From Falciphora oryzae (Eukaryota > Ascomycota > Sordariomycetes > Magnaporthales > Magnaporthaceae), in NCBI GenBank assembly GCA_000733355.1, contig JNVV01000007.1:246624-310623 (forward strand): a DNA stretch of 64,000 bases. Reading direction: 5' to 3'. A program made the translations under genes and the position numbers. The notes below the pieces were generated by a model, which was not told the origin of the DNA, ran no database searches, and saw only the letters and a list, made by a program, of their open reading frames with translations. This document shows positions 21,858 through 35,000 of the stretch, one piece after another. How positions within the stretch are numbered: the stretch's first letter is position 1; each line of letters starts with the position of its first letter.

Positions 21858-24565
21858 TCTGCCTGTTCCGCGCGACTGACGAGCCGGCACCAACAGCTCG
21901 TCACTCCTTGCTCCTCAGTCCGCCTTCCTCTGCCTCCCGCGCGTCGTGGTTGGGATGTTTGAGTTTCGCACCGGTCGCCGAGTGGAGGTCGCCGTACGGG
22001 CTATGCCGAAAATCGAACGAGAGAGAAAAATAACGAGGCGCAGGCGTCTCTATTGACGTTTTGATACCACAGCAAATCGGAGGGCGTCGAATGTCAAGAC
22101 GAGTACTAGGGGCCCATCATCCGCTTGGAGTATCAGTCGGCGGGTGTGTGATCGGCCAGGACAAGATAAAGATTTGCCTTGCAGCAGGGCAGGAAACCGG
22201 TGCCTGGGTTTGCGTAACGTTCGCTTGGAGAGGGTGCTAAAGAATGGCGATCATATTTCCGACGCGAGGATCAGGAGGAATAAAGGAGACTACAGGAAAC
22301 GAAAGAAGAATAAAAATAAATGGGGGGGTGAAGAAAAGAAAACAAGGAACGAAAGCGATCCGGGAGCGGACTGGGCGCGATAAACGATTGACAGATGCAA
22401 CGCAACGCAACGTATTGGGTCAGTTTGACGGCGGCGGCCAGAGAGAGTACTGTGGGGGAGGCCAAAGGAATGAAAGGAAGGGGGAGAGTCGGGAAGAAAA
22501 CACGATAGACTGGGCTGGTGACGCGGGCGGGACGCTGAAGGTGCAATTTGATTTGAGTGCCTGCAATGGCTGGTGAGCGGCCAGGGGCTGGGTTGGTCCC
22601 CGCCCCTGAACGGGGGTTGCCTGCGCGGGTGAGGGAGGGCCCTTTGGGACGCTAGCCACCAATAAAGACGTTGGCGACGGGGCACGCCCACGGCAAGGTG
22701 CCTCGAAAGCCGCGCGGGGGCTTTTTTCGTCTCAAATCGGCCTGAAACTGGGCTGTGCAAGCCGCCCAAGACACTCGAGGGCCGCCAGCAGAAGCAAGAC
22801 AGAGCCCCCGAAAGCAGCCCTCGGCCGCCATGCCTGGCGCTGATGTCCCAACCTTGCGCCCTTTGAAGGTTCTTTGGTTTGAGCAGCATCTCTTGGCAGA
22901 TGGATGATGACCGTTCGGACAGCGTTCGCGGACCTCAGCCTTGGTCAACGCTGGGGCGACACAGGCGCGTACCTACTGAGTACTGGAACCGGCACCCAGC
23001 AGTGGAGTATATCTGCTACCAGGAATGCAAATTCCCCGTAGATGAGGCAGCCAAGGCAAGATTGCTCGACTCCCACGTGAGGGTATCGCGCCCAGCCCTC
23101 TGCTGTTTTCAAATCGCCCTCATCCCTCTCGGCTCGGGTTCGGCTGCTGACAGACAAGGCAAAATAAGACGCTGTCGCGACCGAGAACTGACTCTCAGAG
23201 CCTGGCGCGGCGTGCTGCCGTCTCCCCAATCCCGGGCACCACCCACGACGGGTTTGGTGCAGGATGCACGCTGCTGCTGCAAGGGCGGGCGGGGGCCGAA
23301 ATGGCAACCTAAACCACAGAAGAAAAAAAGGGACCGCCCACACTCAGCCCCCTCGACATTCGAGCTAAAACGGAAATTGAGATGCGCAAGGAACAAGCCA
23401 GCGGGCGAGGAGAGCCGATCTGTGCCGGCGATCCTTCTCTGCCCCTCCTTTTTGGAGTCGCATGACTGGTCGAATCGCACAAACCCCGACGCACGGGGCA
23501 CCCATTCGAACTGCCTGCATGCTGCTCCTGGTTCCACCGATTATGTGCATGAAGAGATGGGCCCAAAGGACCCAGCTAGCCCGCCACGTGATTATCCAAC
23601 CTCTTTTCCCCGTCAGGACTGCCCGATTCAAGAGGTGTCATCGACGCAACCACAAGCCTCGGAAACTTTCGCCAGGCGCGTGGGTCCGTGTTAGGACTTG
23701 ACGTTCCTTGTAAATGAGCTTTGGTAGGCGGACCGACGCTGGCTAATATAAGACGCAACCTCACAAGAGTCGCATGTTGTGTGCTTCAATCGATTGGTGT
23801 CAGACAAGCCCCCTCGGCTGCGTTGTCGGGAATCAACCCCAAGGACCCCCATCACCAAATTTTGTCTTTGCTGCGCTGCTTGGCGCAGCACAGCCAAAGG
23901 GGTGTCCTGTCTCGTGTGGCGTCACTTTGGGTGTCGAATCACGAGCAACTGCCTAGCATTCGGCTCGCTGAGTGCAAATGGCCATTTCCGTGCCGCCGGG
24001 AAGCCGGGCGAAGGAAATATCGCCCTCGTGGTGGCAGCACTCCATATGGCGTGTCCGCATCAGAATAACGAGGTTACACCTAGACTGACGGATTAGCACC
24101 TAAGGACGATACCCAACAGTAAAAGACAACAGAGCAAATGCACGTATTCTTGTCATCAAGGTCGTTAGGTGAATAGAAAACTATCTAGTTAGGTGTGCAG
24201 TATGTACTGCGTCTAGAGCGCATCGCCCATCCCCTTCGTCCGACCGTGTCGCTTTGAAAGGCGGGCTAGCCCAATTACCAAGATTGATGAGACAGAAATC
24301 AAAACCGCTGACATGCAAGTAAAAAACAGAAAGACGAGACGAAAACAAGAAAAGGAGGATAAAAATAAACATGATACAATGGACAGCGGACCTATGAGTC
24401 TGTGGTATCTTCGCTTCCATCCCGGTTCCTCCCACCTCCACACCACCTGACCGGAACACACAATGGCGCGGGAATGAGTCGTTGCCAGTCACTTCCCATC
24501 ACACCGAGTGGAGCTGACGCGGTTGACTCGTCTCCGTTAGGCCATCCTCGTGTCTCCTAAGCCCT
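21858..24565. promoter_or_regulatory. Spacer upstream of the fibroin-3-like gene
   Basis: 2.7 kb. It must carry the fibroin-3-like promoter and the 3' end of the RCR-type gene. The longest ORF (22879-23694, +, 271 codons) has no domain, no family resemblance and out-of-place Cys/Pro runs, so I do not call it. Confidence 0.5.
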
Positions 24566-25126
24566 TCACTTTCCCGGAGGCGGTCCCGCAGGCGGCTGGT
24601 AGTCGCCGCCAGCGCCGGGCGTGTCTCGGTGCGGCGGGACGTAGGCGTTGGGTGGTGGCTGGACACCCTGGGTCTGGCCGCCGTAGTAGCCGTCGTTGGG
24701 GTTGAAAGTCGTGCCCGTGTACTGACCGGGCATCGGTTGGGCGCTGTACTGCGGCGGCGGTGGGTAGTAGCCATTCTGCGGCGGTGGCGGACCCTGGTAC
24801 TTTCCGCCCATCCAGCCGGTGCCGTACATGGGCATCATGCCTTGTCTCCTCCTGCGGCGTGCACTCAGGCATCCAAGCATCATGATGAGAGCACCAATGC
24901 CGAGGATCACGACGCCTGTGAGCACCCAGCGACCCCAGTAGGCCCAGGCGTTGTACTCGCACTGGCCATTGACGTAAATGAAACCCGTGTGGCAGTAGTA
25001 GTAGCTGTGGATGGGAAACGGGATTGGTTAGTCCTGTTGTCCGCTGAGGGCATGCAAGAAGGGTGGGGTGTGGACTCACTATCGCTTGGCCAGTTGGGCG
25101 GCAGCGTCTTCACCGAGGGGCGACAT
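24566..25126 (-). CDS. RCR-type (Congo-red resistance / chitin-deposition regulator) membrane protein
   Basis: Two exons, 25126-25080 and 25004-24566 (161 aa), with a 75-nt intron. The spliced N-terminus is MSPLGEDAAAQLAKRYYYYC; a start further downstream would lose the luminal cysteines. Order: short N-terminal part with YCHTGFIYVNGQCEYN, one membrane helix (WVLTGVVILGIGALIMMLGCL), a basic stop-transfer patch (SARRRRRQ), then a Pro/Tyr/Gly-rich cytosolic tail. The tail holds several PPPPQ- and PPxY-like stretches (for example PPPPQNGYYPPPPQYS). This is the architecture of yeast Rcr1/Rcr2. Those are single-pass ER/vacuolar proteins whose PY motifs recruit the Rsp5 ubiquitin ligase and whose loss changes chitin content. 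The Rsp5 link is inferred from family and motifs. Confidence 0.85.
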
Positions 25127-26571
25127 CCTTGCAAAAAGGCGACGGCAGCAGCCGTGCAATATGCAGATTTGGGTTGCGTCGCCGATGCGTGCGCTTTCGT
25201 TCGTTCGTTCGCTCCTCCCAATTGCAGGTGCAGGATATGCGCCTTTAGACAAGAAAGTCACGGACGATCGGATGGCGTGCGGTGACCAACGAGAGAACCG
25301 GTGTTGATTTGTGTGTTGGATGCGTGATCCGGTCGTGGGTGAGGTAGGTTGGGTTGCTACGCCGCTCGTGGTTGTCGACCAAGTTGGTGGAGTAGCACGT
25401 AGAATGTGTGCGTGCAGCTGGTTGGCCAAATGAATGGAAAACAGCAAACAAGCAAGAACGACCATGAATGATGAGGAGCTGGGGGATTTAAAACAAATAG
25501 CCACGGGCAACAAACAGCCGACTTTGCCAAGAGACGCTACCCACCACTTTGACTGACATGGATGGTGCGCTGTCTCGGCGGGAGATCGGCGGAGTTCTGG
25601 CTGCGACGCCGCGACTTCTCTGGGCTCCCGAAAAAGCACTCAGCCATGGATTCCATTGCGCTGGCAACTCGCTTCCCGTGTTTCTCTCTGGCGGGCCGCA
25701 CCAGTGAGGGGCTGCCAAACTCGAACCCCGACCGGGGCCTGAGACCCGATTCGCCTTTGTTTGCCCCGTCCTTTCTCGGCATTGCGTGGCCTTTCTGCCA
25801 GAGGGAGCCAAAAGCCCACAATCAATGCTGCCCGCTTGTATTTTTGCCAGCTCCCGTTTTGGGAGAGGCCGGGGTGGCGGATTCCAAAGAAGGCCTGGCG
25901 AGCGGCTGGGGGGGCCTGGCCTTTCCAGGCTTGGCACGTCTACCAACTGACTCTGCTCGCCTGGGCCGCGCGTGCACAATGGACCAGGCTTCCAAATCGC
26001 AAGTGGCGGTGCTTTTCGTGTTGCCAACCAGGAAACAGACGCCACCAGCGACGCGAACGGAAGCAACAGTTCACATGTTGTCAGCCCGGTGGTGCGTCCG
26101 TCTCCGCCACCAGCGATGCTTATTTGCAAGCCAACTGCGTATCTACATGCCTACTGCTGAGCTTGACCGGGTTTTATCGTCTGTCACCCGATGCTCTCTC
26201 CATCACGAACCCAGGGTGGCTTGGTGGTCTCTGCGTCATATCCGCCTCTGAACTGACTGGGGTTTCCACCGGTTTCGAGCTGGCCGGATAGGGCTGGCCG
26301 GCTAGATGTTTGAAAACTAGCCGGATTTCGTTGTCCGCCGACGCAGATGGAAGCGACTGAACGTGTCGTCTCGCATTCTCAGCCGTCAAGGAGAAGGGTC
26401 GAGACCCAACCGGGGGGGCCATCGATAGTTTGCAATTGTCAATGTTTTCAGGGTCCGGTTCTCACGGGCCCCCAGAGGAAAGCCTGCCTTCTGTCTAAAC
26501 ATAGCGCAAGCCCCGTTTGGGCGGGCCATCTCGGGACGACAGCCCGGTTGCATCCTCAAGCTCAAAAAGTC

Positions 26572-26620
26572 AAAATAAAAAAATAAAAATAAAAATAAAA
26601 ATAAAAATTAAAAAATAAAG
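26572..26620. repeat. (TAAAAA)n microsatellite
   Basis: A-rich imperfect hexamer repeat, the same unit as the complement of 19580-19610. Confidence 0.9.
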
Positions 26621-27297
26621 AAGGAAATAATTTTGGGCGAGGCCTCCCGGATGCTGACACACTCCCGCCCGTCATGTTCGATCATGTTCATCTCGACCGA
26701 CCCCGTCACACACCCCCGTCCCTGAATGGCCAGGGCCAGGCTGGCCGCGGGGTGCGCTGCCGGGGCATCTCGAATGTTTCAGGCTGAGAAGAAACATCAC
26801 AAAAGCGTCGAGCTTGAACGGGCATGTGTCGTTACCTGCATGCTGCCCCCAAAAACGATCGGCGCCAAATACCAATTGCTCCCGCCCGAGCGATCGGGCA
26901 AGAGAAGGATCCCACGCACCGGCTTCCAAATGACCCTGGAGGATCGATCGATTCCACCCGAGGTCGTGAGATTGAATTCGACGATGCGCTCCCTCCATGC
27001 CTGCTGTGCCCCGCCGAACCCAATCCGCCGAGCAATGATGCGATTGGGCCTGCCCGCCCCCAGGTGCCCTCCACGGCCCTCAACTCGCCAGCGAGTCCAC
27101 GCTGCCGCTGCACGGCTGCTCTCTGCCGCGATGCGCAGCCAATCACCGTGCCCACGGCTCGCTGAGTATGCTGCGTTGAGTTGGCAATGCATCAGACCGG
27201 TTCAGTCAAAAACCACCGCTTCCCCGTTGATCCGTTGTCTTTGTTTTTCCCTCCCTCTCTTCGTTTTTCTCGTCTTGGCTTCTGACCGGCGGGGCGC

Positions 27298-27315
27298 TTT
27301 TTTTTTTTTTTTTTT
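27298..27315. repeat. T18 homopolymer
   Basis: Run of 18 T in the spacer downstream of ARL8. Confidence 0.95.
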
Positions 27316-27903
27316 GACCCTTTGGTCCCTTTCCCTGCCCACCCGCGATATCGCAAACGTGGAGAAACCGGCCGCTCCTCGATTCCTTGATCAAATACGG
27401 CTCCCAGCAATATGACCAAGTACATACACAGCAGCATGTGCGACATTTCGGCACGAGATAGATGACGGGCGAGACCGTGCTAACTACCAAACAGCCATTT
27501 ACAACCCTACGTTTCTTATGGAACCCCAGCCGCGCGTCGTGGTGCAGAATAGGTATTTATTGAGGTCGTTGCCGGCCATTCATTATATCGTCTTGTTACC
27601 CAGTGCCTCATCAACTTCGTTAAACTCCAATGTCCGGGAATTTCGCGGGCTGGCAAGATTCGCCAAGACTCTGCCGTCTGGGTTGAGCGCGTGGTGTGCC
27701 CGATGCCAAAAGAAAAGGGTAGGGGCATGGCAAGAGAGGAAAGAGAAGGAAGCAAAGAAAAGAAAGATGCGGATCAACGCCACAGCAGGGGGATGACAAA
27801 AACACAGGGAAAAAAAAAAGAACGCCGTACCCAAAAGAAGGAAGGAGGACAAGAAAGAGGACACATCAACGGGATGATGTCCCGCAGGTTCCTTCCCTCG
27901 CCC

Positions 27904-28738
27904 TCATCTGTTCGAGTACCTCATCAACCACTGGATGACGGCGTCCAGGTTCGTCTCCTCCTTGGCGCTAATACCGTAGCACGATACCTCGCGCGTGTTG
28001 ATCCCCTTGAGATCCAGCGCGTCGATCAGCTCGTCGACCGTCAGCTTCTCGTCCAGGTCGGTCTTGTTGCCGAGCACCAGCAGCGGGATGCCCACGAGCG
28101 ACTCGTTACTCATCAGGGCGTGGAGCTGCTGCTTTGCTACCGGTATTTGCTCAAAGTCGGCGACGTCCACGATGAAAAGAATCGCCGTCACTCCTCGACA
28201 GTACCTCTCCCACATACCGCGAAACCGCTCCTGGCCGCCCATATCCCAGCACTTCATTGTGACGTGCCCTCGCTGCACCTTTTTCAGGCTGAACCCGACA
28301 GTCGGTATTGTGCTATATCACGAAATCAGCAAAGTCCCCTGAGGGGGTCACGAGGAGGGATGGAGCGATAGACATGAAAACAAAGGAGGGGTCTGGGTCA
28401 ACATACTCGAGCGTGAACTCGGATCCCTAGTTCGGGCCAAAAAGAAGCAGTCATCAGTCGTCATGGCTCAGAGGCGCGCCGGGTGAAAGGGTTGTGTAGT
28501 GTGGGAAAGAACTCACCGAAAGAACGCGGAGTAGTGATGTCTTGCCTGCATTTTGTAGTCCGATCATAGTGACGTCCATCTCGGTTGCCCTGGTTTGGGG
28601 ACATGCGTTAACATTCGAGGTGTCCGTAATCAGACACGGTCACTGATCAAGTGAGAAAACCAAACCCGAGACAGAGGAGTACACGTACCAGAACGTCCTG
28701 AGCAACCAGTCGTAGAGGCCCCTAATTATCGAAGCCAT
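27904..28738 (-). CDS. ARL8: ADP-ribosylation-factor-like GTPase ARL8
   Basis: Four exons: 28738-28689, 28589-28517, 28426-28407 and 28312-27904 (183 aa; family about 186). The N-terminus MASIIRGLYDWLLRTFW is an amphipathic helix without the Gly2 used for Arf myristoylation, as in ARL8, where the N-terminus is acetylated. G motifs: P-loop GLQNAGKTS, switch I IPTVGFSLKKV, G3 WDMGGQERF, G4 NKTD. The ARL8-specific string MWERYCRGV is intact. ARL8 acts on lysosomes and vacuoles, coupling them to kinesin transport and tethering factors; in filamentous fungi it would be expected on vacuoles or endosomes. The 20-nt third exon is unusually short but gives an uninterrupted, conserved frame (GSEFTLDTIPTVG). 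Confidence 0.95.
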
Positions 28739-31700
28739 GGCGGCGGATATGGTGTTTTCGGGGAGCCGCACGGACAACCAGGGAGGTGGTTGAAAAGTGG
28801 GGAGTCCCGGCGAGCCTCCCCTGCGGGTTGATGCTGAGGATGATTCCTCTCGAGGTGAACCCGGGGAGTGCGCCAATAAATAAGCTGCAGGCGGACGTCG
28901 GCGGCAGGAACACGGCGGGTAGGTGCCGGTGACGTCCGGTGTCACACGAGCCGACGGGGTTGGTCGGATACCAGAAAAGCTGCGGTCGTAGGTGCAAATG
29001 CTACCTACCTAGACAGGTAGATAGGACTGGTAGGCAGAGGTGGGCAGGCGACTCTCCACCCCGAACTGGCGTCGACGGTGGTCTTGTGATATCCCGACCC
29101 CACGGAGATGCGACTTTTACAGTAATTTTTGTTTCTTCTCTCCGCGACAAGGGTAACCGGGAAAAAAGACACCGTTCTCAGTCGGCGGCGTGTGTATTTT
29201 GTGGTTGACTTTGGATAGCGAGCGCCAACAGCTGGCGCAGCGGGCTCAGGGGCGCCGCGAGGGCGAGCTTCGGGTCGTCGCGGCCTTCCAACAGGTGAAC
29301 GGGTGGATGAATATCCAAATGACGAGCGTGGTCTGGGCGCAGAAAAAGAAACGACACCAAAGAATACCGAGAATGTGGGGGGAAAATAAGGCGTGGGAGC
29401 TGGTGCCGCAAGTCAAGCTGTTGCAGTCCGTGGCTCTCGGTAGGAAGGCGAAAATGTGGTATGGAGTATGGAGGTTGGATTCCAGGGAACCTAGGTTGGT
29501 AATTGGGGTAAGGCAGGAGGCAAGGTTGTAGGTGGTAGGTTGGAAGGGCAGCTAGCGCGGGTTGGAGATGACTGGACAAGGATTTTGCTGGCGTCGATTG
29601 AACCGCGTCGGCACGTCGTCGTCTTGGACGAAAGCCTTGTGCTCCTCAAACAACGGGGAGAGGGACATGCAACGGGAGCTTTGTTTTCTGTAGAACCTAT
29701 CCTCCCTGCGCAGCTTTAAGTACTCGCAGCCCCCTGGCCTTCCCCGAGGCTACGCAGCTTCTGGCAGAGGGACCGGATCAAGCTTGAAATGGCTCCCAAG
29801 GAGAGGCTGCGGCGGTTGAGGAAGAGTGGAAGCTGCCAACCGACGAGCGAAAATAAATAATAATAATAATAATAAACCCCCAAAAGGAATTAAAAGACGC
29901 CTCTAGCCGCGCGGGGCTGGCACCAAAAGAGAAGCAAAGCGGCCGTGTTGGAAGGGCCACACACCCACACGCAACGCAAGCACACAGACACACACCCAAA
30001 AAAGGGCGGGAGGGAAAGATGGATCAGGTCCAGCGCAAGGCGGCCAATAGCGGTAGCAGGGTCGGGTCGACCGCCGCGGTGAGCTGTTGACAGGTCGACC
30101 AGATCGGACGGGGGTTGGACGAGACAAACAACATTCAAGTGCTGAGGAGGAGACAAGGGAGGAGGAGGAGGAGGAGGCGGCGGCGCACCGCCAGGGGCAA
30201 GCAGGCCTGTGACGGAATATGTAGGTTTGCGGGCCACACGGCTGTCTCTGGGAGCCCGTCCGCGTGAGAAGCGCTGCGGCGAAAGCAACGGGGAGGGAGG
30301 ATGGCGGCGGAGGAGAAGGCAGGCTGGCAGGCATGTGCCTGGGCAATGCCCGTTTTTTTGGGTGTGGTGCTAGGGGCAGGTGGCAGATGCAATGCATGCA
30401 CAAGCGGTGGGGTTTTTAGTCTCCTGGGGAGCTCCCGCGCATCATCCATTGTCAATGCCTGGTGCAATGGGTCCCTCATTGTAGCACATGTTGGACCATG
30501 CAAGTCCTCGCCTGTAGAAAGAGAGAGCGGCACAGAGGTCCACATGGAGCTTGTCCAGTGTGAATTCACCCTACCCAGGTCCAGGTCCCGCCTGGGAGTT
30601 GATTCGTCCGTGCCCTCCATTTTCTCCTCTTCAGCGGAGCTTCCTGGTCTGTCTGCTCAAGAACATCTTGTCGACCAGCGAGCCTGCCAGGTTGTTACAA
30701 GAAGCATGATGCAGATCCCCGACGGCGGCACCCGTTCAGGCAGGCAGACTACCATGCTCCCTGGAAGTGCTGGAGTGCCTACTGTCAAGGTGCGCATCTC
30801 CACGCGCTAATGACACCTACAGTGTCACCCCCGGGGGTTTGTCGGTTAGGAACTTGCAGAGGCCGGGCGACGAGGGCTTCGAAATCCGATCGGCCGAGGA
30901 AATTTTTTTTCAGGGGAAAATGGCACGGAATTGAAAGGGCAAAGGAACAGGAATGACAAACTCTCAAGGGTAATAGTGCACTCAGCAGCTACTGTACCCT
31001 TGACCAAACCCGCCGGCCCCACGCAAGGCAAGGCCCGGCCGGCTGCGGAATCGGTGCATCCTTCCTCGTAAAGGGCTCGATGCCCACGCCTGGTCGGCGG
31101 TGGCGTTGGGGGCAGAAAGAGGCCGCAAGCGCCTCTGGCCTGGTTGGCCTCCTGCAACCTCGCGATCCGCCTGCAAACGAGTGGACGCGCCGTGCGGCAT
31201 CGTTTCTGCAGCGGCCGCGAAACTGGGCCGGGTCGGCGGTCTGGGAAATGCAAAACACACCAGCCTCCGCCCAACCAAGATGGAGCAAGAGGTGACAGGC
31301 CAAACTCCCGGCCAGACTCGGTTCCGCTCCAACAGCCGCGTCAATCCCTTTCTCTCTTTCGTTTTTTCCATGCCGTACAATTTTCGCCGTATCTCGTATC
31401 TACGTCCCTAGGTCTCCCATCCCTTCCTGATGTAGGGGCTTGGTCTGCCTGTGGGTTGGTTTGTTTGTTGATCATCTTCCTTTACATCCTGTACTGGACT
31501 AAAGGCATCCTCAAACAAACGTGTGGAATTCGTCGCCTATTCGGGTTGTTATGCTTCCTCGCACCTCTACGACCCTGGGTGCCTGGGTATTGTATAAGTG
31601 TGTATATGGCCTTGTGGCTTGCCCTGCTTGTTCACTTTTCGAGACGGAACTGTGGCCGACGGAGCTACGGAGCCGCTCTGTATGGAGGTGGCTCAGCCAC

Positions 31701-32035
31701 CTGGGCGGAGCCCGGGGTCCTTATCGTTATCATTATTGCTATCGGGATTTTTTTTTCTTTTTTTCTTTCGTTGCGGCAATTGAGGCGGGACGGACCCAGA
31801 CTGACCTACAGAGCTCTTTTTTTCTTTTTTTCTGGGCTCTTTGAGTCGACGGGACATGCGATCTACGCCTCACACCGTCGTAATCAGCGACTAGCCGAAC
31901 CCGCATGCAGCGCACGCACTGCAAGTTTATTCATTGGCATCGTGAGGCGCCCTAAGCCTCTCCGCGACCATCCGTTTGGCCGCCGAGTGCCCCCCTCCTC
32001 CAACCGAACCGACTGGCCGACTCGGCGAGGTCAAG
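28739..32035. promoter_or_regulatory. Divergent spacer, ARL8 and RPA2
   Basis: 3.3 kb, the longest gene-free stretch in the window. It includes a CTACCTACCT cluster (about 29001-29022) and an (AAT)n microsatellite (29851-29876). A C/T-rich leader lies near 31335-31420. None of its ORFs (for example 30301-30810) has recognisable content. Confidence 0.5.
29851..29876. repeat. (AAT)n microsatellite
   Basis: Trinucleotide tract in the ARL8-RPA2 spacer. Confidence 0.95.
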
Positions 32036-35000
32036 ATGGCGCCGACCGCGACAAGCACGCAATGGGACCACGAATACAACACTCTCCGCCGCGAGAATCT
32101 GTTCCGGAACCCTCCCACGGACCATTCGGCATACCCTGCTCTGCAGAATGCTGTTAACCCCCACATCGAGTCCTTCAATGCTCTTTTCAGGGACGACGGG
32201 CGCCCCGGTCTCATAGACCATGCGATCGCCGACATTGGCACCAGGCTCTACTTCGACGGCGATGCGAGGACACCCCTTGCCCAGAGGAATCGGCTCACCG
32301 TGCGGTACAAGAGTGTCAATCTGCAGAAGTCGTATGTCCCTGTGACAAACAAGTTGGCACAGACTCGCGAGATCTTCCCCGCCGAGTGTAGGGAGCGCCA
32401 TGCCACATACAGGGGAAAGCTTTCTGCCACTTTCGAGTTCCAGATCAACGATGAAGAGCCTCAGGAGTTCGTGCGCGAGATTGGCCAGATGCCGATTATG
32501 ATCAAGGTGAGCCAGGCTCGCCTTTCACTGCTCCTCCGCGGGGGCGCCGCTCTACTTTTGCTCACACCCTTGCCAGTCAAACAGATGCCATCTCGAAGGG
32601 AACTCCCCAGCCCAGCTTGTGGAGCGCAAGGAGGAGAGCGAGGAGCTAGGCGGCTACTTCATCGTCAATGGCAACGAGAAGATCATACGGCTGCTCCTGC
32701 TCAACCGGAGAAACTTCCCCCTGGCCATTAACCGCCCCAGCTTCCAGAACCGAGGGCCCTCATATACGCCGTACGGCATCATAATGCGGTGCGTGCGGCC
32801 AGATGAGACCTCGCAGACTAATGTTCTCCACTACCTAAATGACGGCAACGTCACTTTCAGGTTCTCGTGGAGGAAAAACGAGTACCTGGTGCCCGCCATG
32901 ATGATCCTCAAGGCGCTCGTCGAGACCAACGACAGAGAGATCTTCGAGGGGCTGTGTGGCCCGCCTGGTTCCAAAGGCGTGGAGAACTCGTTCCTGACAG
33001 ATCGCGTGGAGCTGCTGCTGCGAACATACAAGGCATATGGTCTGTACAGCAAGTCTAAGACGCGGGCGTATCTGGGAGAGAAGTTCCGGGTCGTTTTGGG
33101 CGTCCCGGAAACCATGTCTCACTACGAAGTCGGTACCGAGTTCCTCCGCAAGATCGTGCTGGTGCACCTTGGGAGTGTCGACGTCACGGAGCAGAAGGAC
33201 TTGGACAAGTTCCGTATGCTGCTCGTTATGATGAGGAAGCTGTACGCCTTGGTCGCCGGCGAGTGCGCCGTCGACAACCCCGACGCGGTCCAGAACCAGG
33301 AGATCCTTCTCGGCGGATTTCTGTACGGCATGATCCTAAGGGAGCGCTTGGAGGAGCTGCTTAACACCCACCTCCGCCTCGTCCTCCGCGACTATAATAG
33401 GAGGTCTCCGGCGAACACATTCACCTCGGCGTCATTTGCCAGGGACTTCCCGGCCAACATCTTCAGGAAAACCAACGAGAATATTGGAAACAGCCTTGAG
33501 TATTTCCTGTCTACCGGCAATCTCCAGAGCCCGTCCGGTTTGGACTTGCAGCAGACCTCGGGATTCGTCGTGGTCGCGGAGAAGCTCAACTTTTTGCGTT
33601 TCATCAGCCACTTCCGCATGGTCCATCGTGGTAGCTTCTTCGCGCAGCTCAAGACGACGACAGTCAGAAAACTGCTCCCCGAGTCCTGGGGCTTCATCTG
33701 CCCTGTCCACACCCCCGATGGTTCGCCCTGTGGTCTTCTGAACCACCTTGCTCACAAGTGCAAGATCATGACGGACAGCGTCGACGTTTCGGTCATCCCC
33801 AGGCTTGCCGCGGAGCTCGGCGTCGTCAATACATCGTCAGCTGCTACAGAGGAGAGTGTAGTTGTGATGCTGGACGGCAAGATCCTAGGATGGTGTAGCC
33901 CCGGGCAGTCGCGGAGAATCGCCGATACTCTGCGCTACTGGAAGGTTGAGGGATCGCATGGGGTGCCAGTCGAGCTCGAGATCGGGCTAGTGCCCCCATC
34001 CAACGGCGGGACATACCCTGGGATTTACATGGCGTCGCAGGCCTCAAGAATGATCAGGCCCGTCAAGTATTTGCCCCTGGAGAAGGAGGATTTCGTGGGG
34101 ACCCAGGAGCAGCCGTACATGTCCATCGCCTGCACCGAACCCGAGATCATCTCTGGAGAGTCGACTCACGTCGAGTTCGATCCGACCAATATGCTCTCCA
34201 TCCTCGCTAACATGACGCCGTTTTCTGACTTCAACCAGTCCCCTCGAAACATGTACCAGTGCCAGATGGGTAAGCAAACGATGGGCACCCCCGGCGCCGC
34301 ACTGCGCCACCGAACCGACAACAAGATGTACCGCCTCCAGACCGGTCAGACCCCTGTCGTACGCGCGCCCTTGCACAACGAGTACGGATTCGACAACTTC
34401 CCCAACGGGACAAATGCCGTAGTCGCCGTCATCTCTTACACGGGATACGACATGGACGATGCCATGATTATCAACAAGTCGGCTCACGAACGCGGCTTCG
34501 GTCACGGAACCATCTACAAGACCAAGAAGATCACGCTAAAGGACGACTCCCGGACCCGCTCGACAAAGCATGTGACGAAGCTGTTCGGGTTCGCCCCGAC
34601 CAGCGCGGTCAAGGGATGGCAGCGGGAGATGTTGGACGAAGACGGCCTGCCCTGGGTCGGCCGTGAGGTCAAGGAAGGAGATGTGATTGCGGCGTGGCAC
34701 ACCGTCTCGGCGGACTACAGCGACCAGCTTCTCAACCGAGATGGCATCACGCACTTTGAAAAGTACAAGGACTCGGAGACGGCCTATATCGAGGAAGTGC
34801 GCCTAATTGGCAACGAGAACGGAACGGAGCCTCTACAGACCGTCTCCATCAAGTTCAGGATACCCCGGTCGCCCATCATTGGTGACAAGTTCTCGTCGCG
34901 TCACGGGCAAAAGGGTGTGGCATCGCAGAAGTGGCCCATGATCGACATGCCCTTCTCCGAGTCGGGGATGCAGCCAGATGTCATCATCAACCCGCACGCC

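Larger units (their letters stand above)
25127..27903. other. Spacer between the RCR-type and ARL8 genes
   Basis: 2.8 kb without a supportable gene. It holds a (TAAAAA)n tract (26572-26620) and a T18 run (27298-27315). ORFs at 25562-26251 and 26726-27415 show no domain or family signal. Confidence 0.5.

Noticed and set aside
22879..23694. 271-codon + strand ORF
   Set aside because: No domain, membrane segment or family-like motif; irregular Cys/Pro/Arg mix typical of chance frames in GC-rich spacer.
26572..26620. SINE tail with upstream Pol III promoter
   Set aside because: The A-rich hexamer tract has no upstream A/B boxes and no target-site duplication that I could see.
30301..30810. 169-codon + strand ORF in the ARL8-RPA2 spacer
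   Set aside because: Starts with a plausible hydrophobic stretch, but shows no conserved motif and no splice or promoter support.
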